64,000 nt of DNA from an uncultured Aquimarina sp. (GTDB lineage: Bacteria; Bacteroidota; Bacteroidia; Flavobacteriales; Flavobacteriaceae): contig NZ_CANLYD010000023.1 in NCBI RefSeq assembly GCF_947495315.1, positions 1 through 64,000 on the forward strand, in the 5' to 3' direction. Position 1 is the first letter of the stretch, and each line of letters begins with the position of its first letter. The notes beneath the pieces are model-generated. The model was not told the origin of the DNA, searched no databases, and worked only from the letters and a program-made list of their open reading frames with translations. A program made the position numbers and the translations under genes. Below are positions 63,072 through 64,000 of this stretch, piece after piece.

Positions 63072-64000
63072 ATGAAAAACAATATATTAATCGCTTTTCT
63101 TTTAGTATGTTCAATTATACAAGCTCAAAAAATAGATCCTGATGTAAATTCAATGTCAGAAAAGATAGAAAGCAAGGTTATTGAATGGCGAAGAGATTTT
63201 CATCAGAATCCAGAACTCTCTAATCGTGAATTCGAAACTGCTAAGAAAATTGCAAAACATCTAAAAGATCTTGGTTTTGAAGTAACAGAAAATGTAGCTA
63301 AAACTGGAGTTGTAGGCATTCTAAAAGGTGGTAAAGAAGGAAAAGTAGTAGCCTTAAGAGCAGATATTGATGCACTTCCGGTAACGGAACGCGCCGATGT
63401 ACCTTTTAAGTCAACTGTAAAAACAACATTTCTTGATACCGAAGTTGGAGTTAGTCATGCTTGTGGACACGATACACATATTGCCATCCTTATGGGAGTT
63501 GCCGAAGTTTTAAGTAAGAATAAAGAAAAAATATCTGGTACAGTTAAGTTTATTTTTCAACCGGCAGAAGAAGGACCGCCTCCTGGAGAAGAAGGTGGAG
63601 CAAAATTGATGATCAAAGAAGGTGTGCTTAAAAACCCTGATGTTGATGCTATTTTTGGGTTACATATCAATTCTGGAACTCCTGTAGGTATGATACGTTA
63701 TAAACCAGGTGGAACTATGGCAGCTGTAGAGCGTTTTGTAATCGATGTAAAAGGAAAACAAACTCACGGATCTGCTCCCTGGACAGGTGTTGATCCTATT
63801 TTAATCTCAGCCAAAATAATTGATGGTTTACAAACCATTATAAGTAGAGAATCACCTTTGGTAGATGAGGCAGCAGTAATTACTGTAGGAAAAATCACTA
63901 GTGGAGTTCGATTTAATATAATTCCGGAAAGCGCAGAGATGATCGGAACCGTGAGAACTCTTGACCCAAAAATGCGCGAAATGATTATCCGTCGTATGAA
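63072..64000 (+). CDS. Exported M20 amidohydrolase/peptidase, truncated at window end
   Basis: The first 309 codons of a gene that runs past the window. A signal peptide (MKNNILIAFLLVCSIIQAQ) leads an M20D-type aminoacylase/amidohydrolase: WRRDFHQNPELSNREFETAK, LRADIDALPVTE, HACGHDTHIAILMGVAE with the di-zinc His/Cys pattern, FQPAEEGPP with the catalytic Glu, and HGSAPWTGVDPI. Enzymes of this type split N-acyl amino acids or hippurate-like amides. It is exported, so it probably acts on peptides or conjugates in the periplasm. It follows the DsrE-like gene by 13 bases. Confidence 0.92.
   Translation, partial: MKNNILIAFLLVCSIIQAQKIDPDVNSMSEKIESKVIEWRRDFHQNPELSNREFETAKKIAKHLKDLGFEVTENVAKTGVVGILKGGKEGKVVALRADIDALPVTERADVPFKSTVKTTFLDTEVGVSHACGHDTHIAILMGVAEVLSKNKEKISGTVKFIFQPAEEGPPPGEEGGAKLMIKEGVLKNPDVDAIFGLHINSGTPVGMIRYKPGGTMAAVERFVIDVKGKQTHGSAPWTGVDPILISAKIIDGLQTIISRESPLVDEAAVITVGKITSGVRFNIIPESAEMIGTVRTLDPKMREMIIRRM

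Overview
The window is chromosomal DNA from a Bacteroidota bacterium, most likely a marine member of the Flavobacteriaceae; an Aquimarina-like genus is my guess from gene content. The grounds are AT-rich DNA, the Bacteroidota -7 promoter motif TAnnTTTG ahead of many genes, no strong Shine-Dalgarno sites, three secreted enzymes ending in type IX secretion (T9SS) sorting domains, carboxypeptidase-regulatory-domain TonB receptors, and VgrG/PAAR-like loci of the kind linked to the Bacteroidota type VI secretion system (T6SS-iii).

Region 1 (1-13.1 kb) is housekeeping: thrS, infC (non-AUG start), rpmI, rplT, a large hybrid histidine kinase, a SpoU-type RNA methyltransferase, a Ste24-like M48 protease, a bifunctional (p)ppGpp synthetase/hydrolase, a Fur-family regulator overlapping purA, and a very strong terminator. 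Region 2 (13.1-24.8 kb) holds a frameshifted DUF1203 gene, a CutA-like protein, a TonB-receptor locus (CNGKC-motif small protein, TonB receptor, PepSY membrane protein, DJ-1/PfpI lipoprotein), an OmpA-like protein, two AraC regulators flanking an NTF2-like protein, and a DUF983 protein.

Region 3 (25.2-49.3 kb) is the accessory heart of the window. Two VgrG modules face each other in convergent orientation. Module 1 (+ strand): VgrG, a 52-residue protein resembling a VgrG tip, an adaptor-like protein, a DUF4280 PAAR-like protein, a 1043-residue unrecognised cargo candidate, then lipoprotein, secreted and membrane proteins as possible immunity factors. Module 2 (- strand): VgrG, a paralogue of the same adaptor, a DUF4280-M23 peptidase fusion, a lipoprotein overlapping it by one base, and a 978-residue protein resembling VasX-type membrane effectors. 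Between them lie tRNA-Pro(GGG) with degenerate duplications, cydAB (cytochrome bd oxidase), a TPR histidine kinase with LuxR-type regulator, and a leucine-rich-repeat lipoprotein. No T6SS sheath, baseplate or membrane-complex genes are in the window, so these would be satellite spike/cargo loci.

Region 4 (50-64 kb) is polysaccharide and protein degradation: a methyltransferase-like membrane protein, a T9SS-exported GH13 alpha-amylase with three starch-binding-like repeats, a UvrD/PcrA helicase, a T9SS GH10 xylanase with CBM6, a conserved small protein, a T9SS metzincin-like metalloprotease, an exported DsrE-like protein, and the start of an exported M20 amidohydrolase cut by the window edge.
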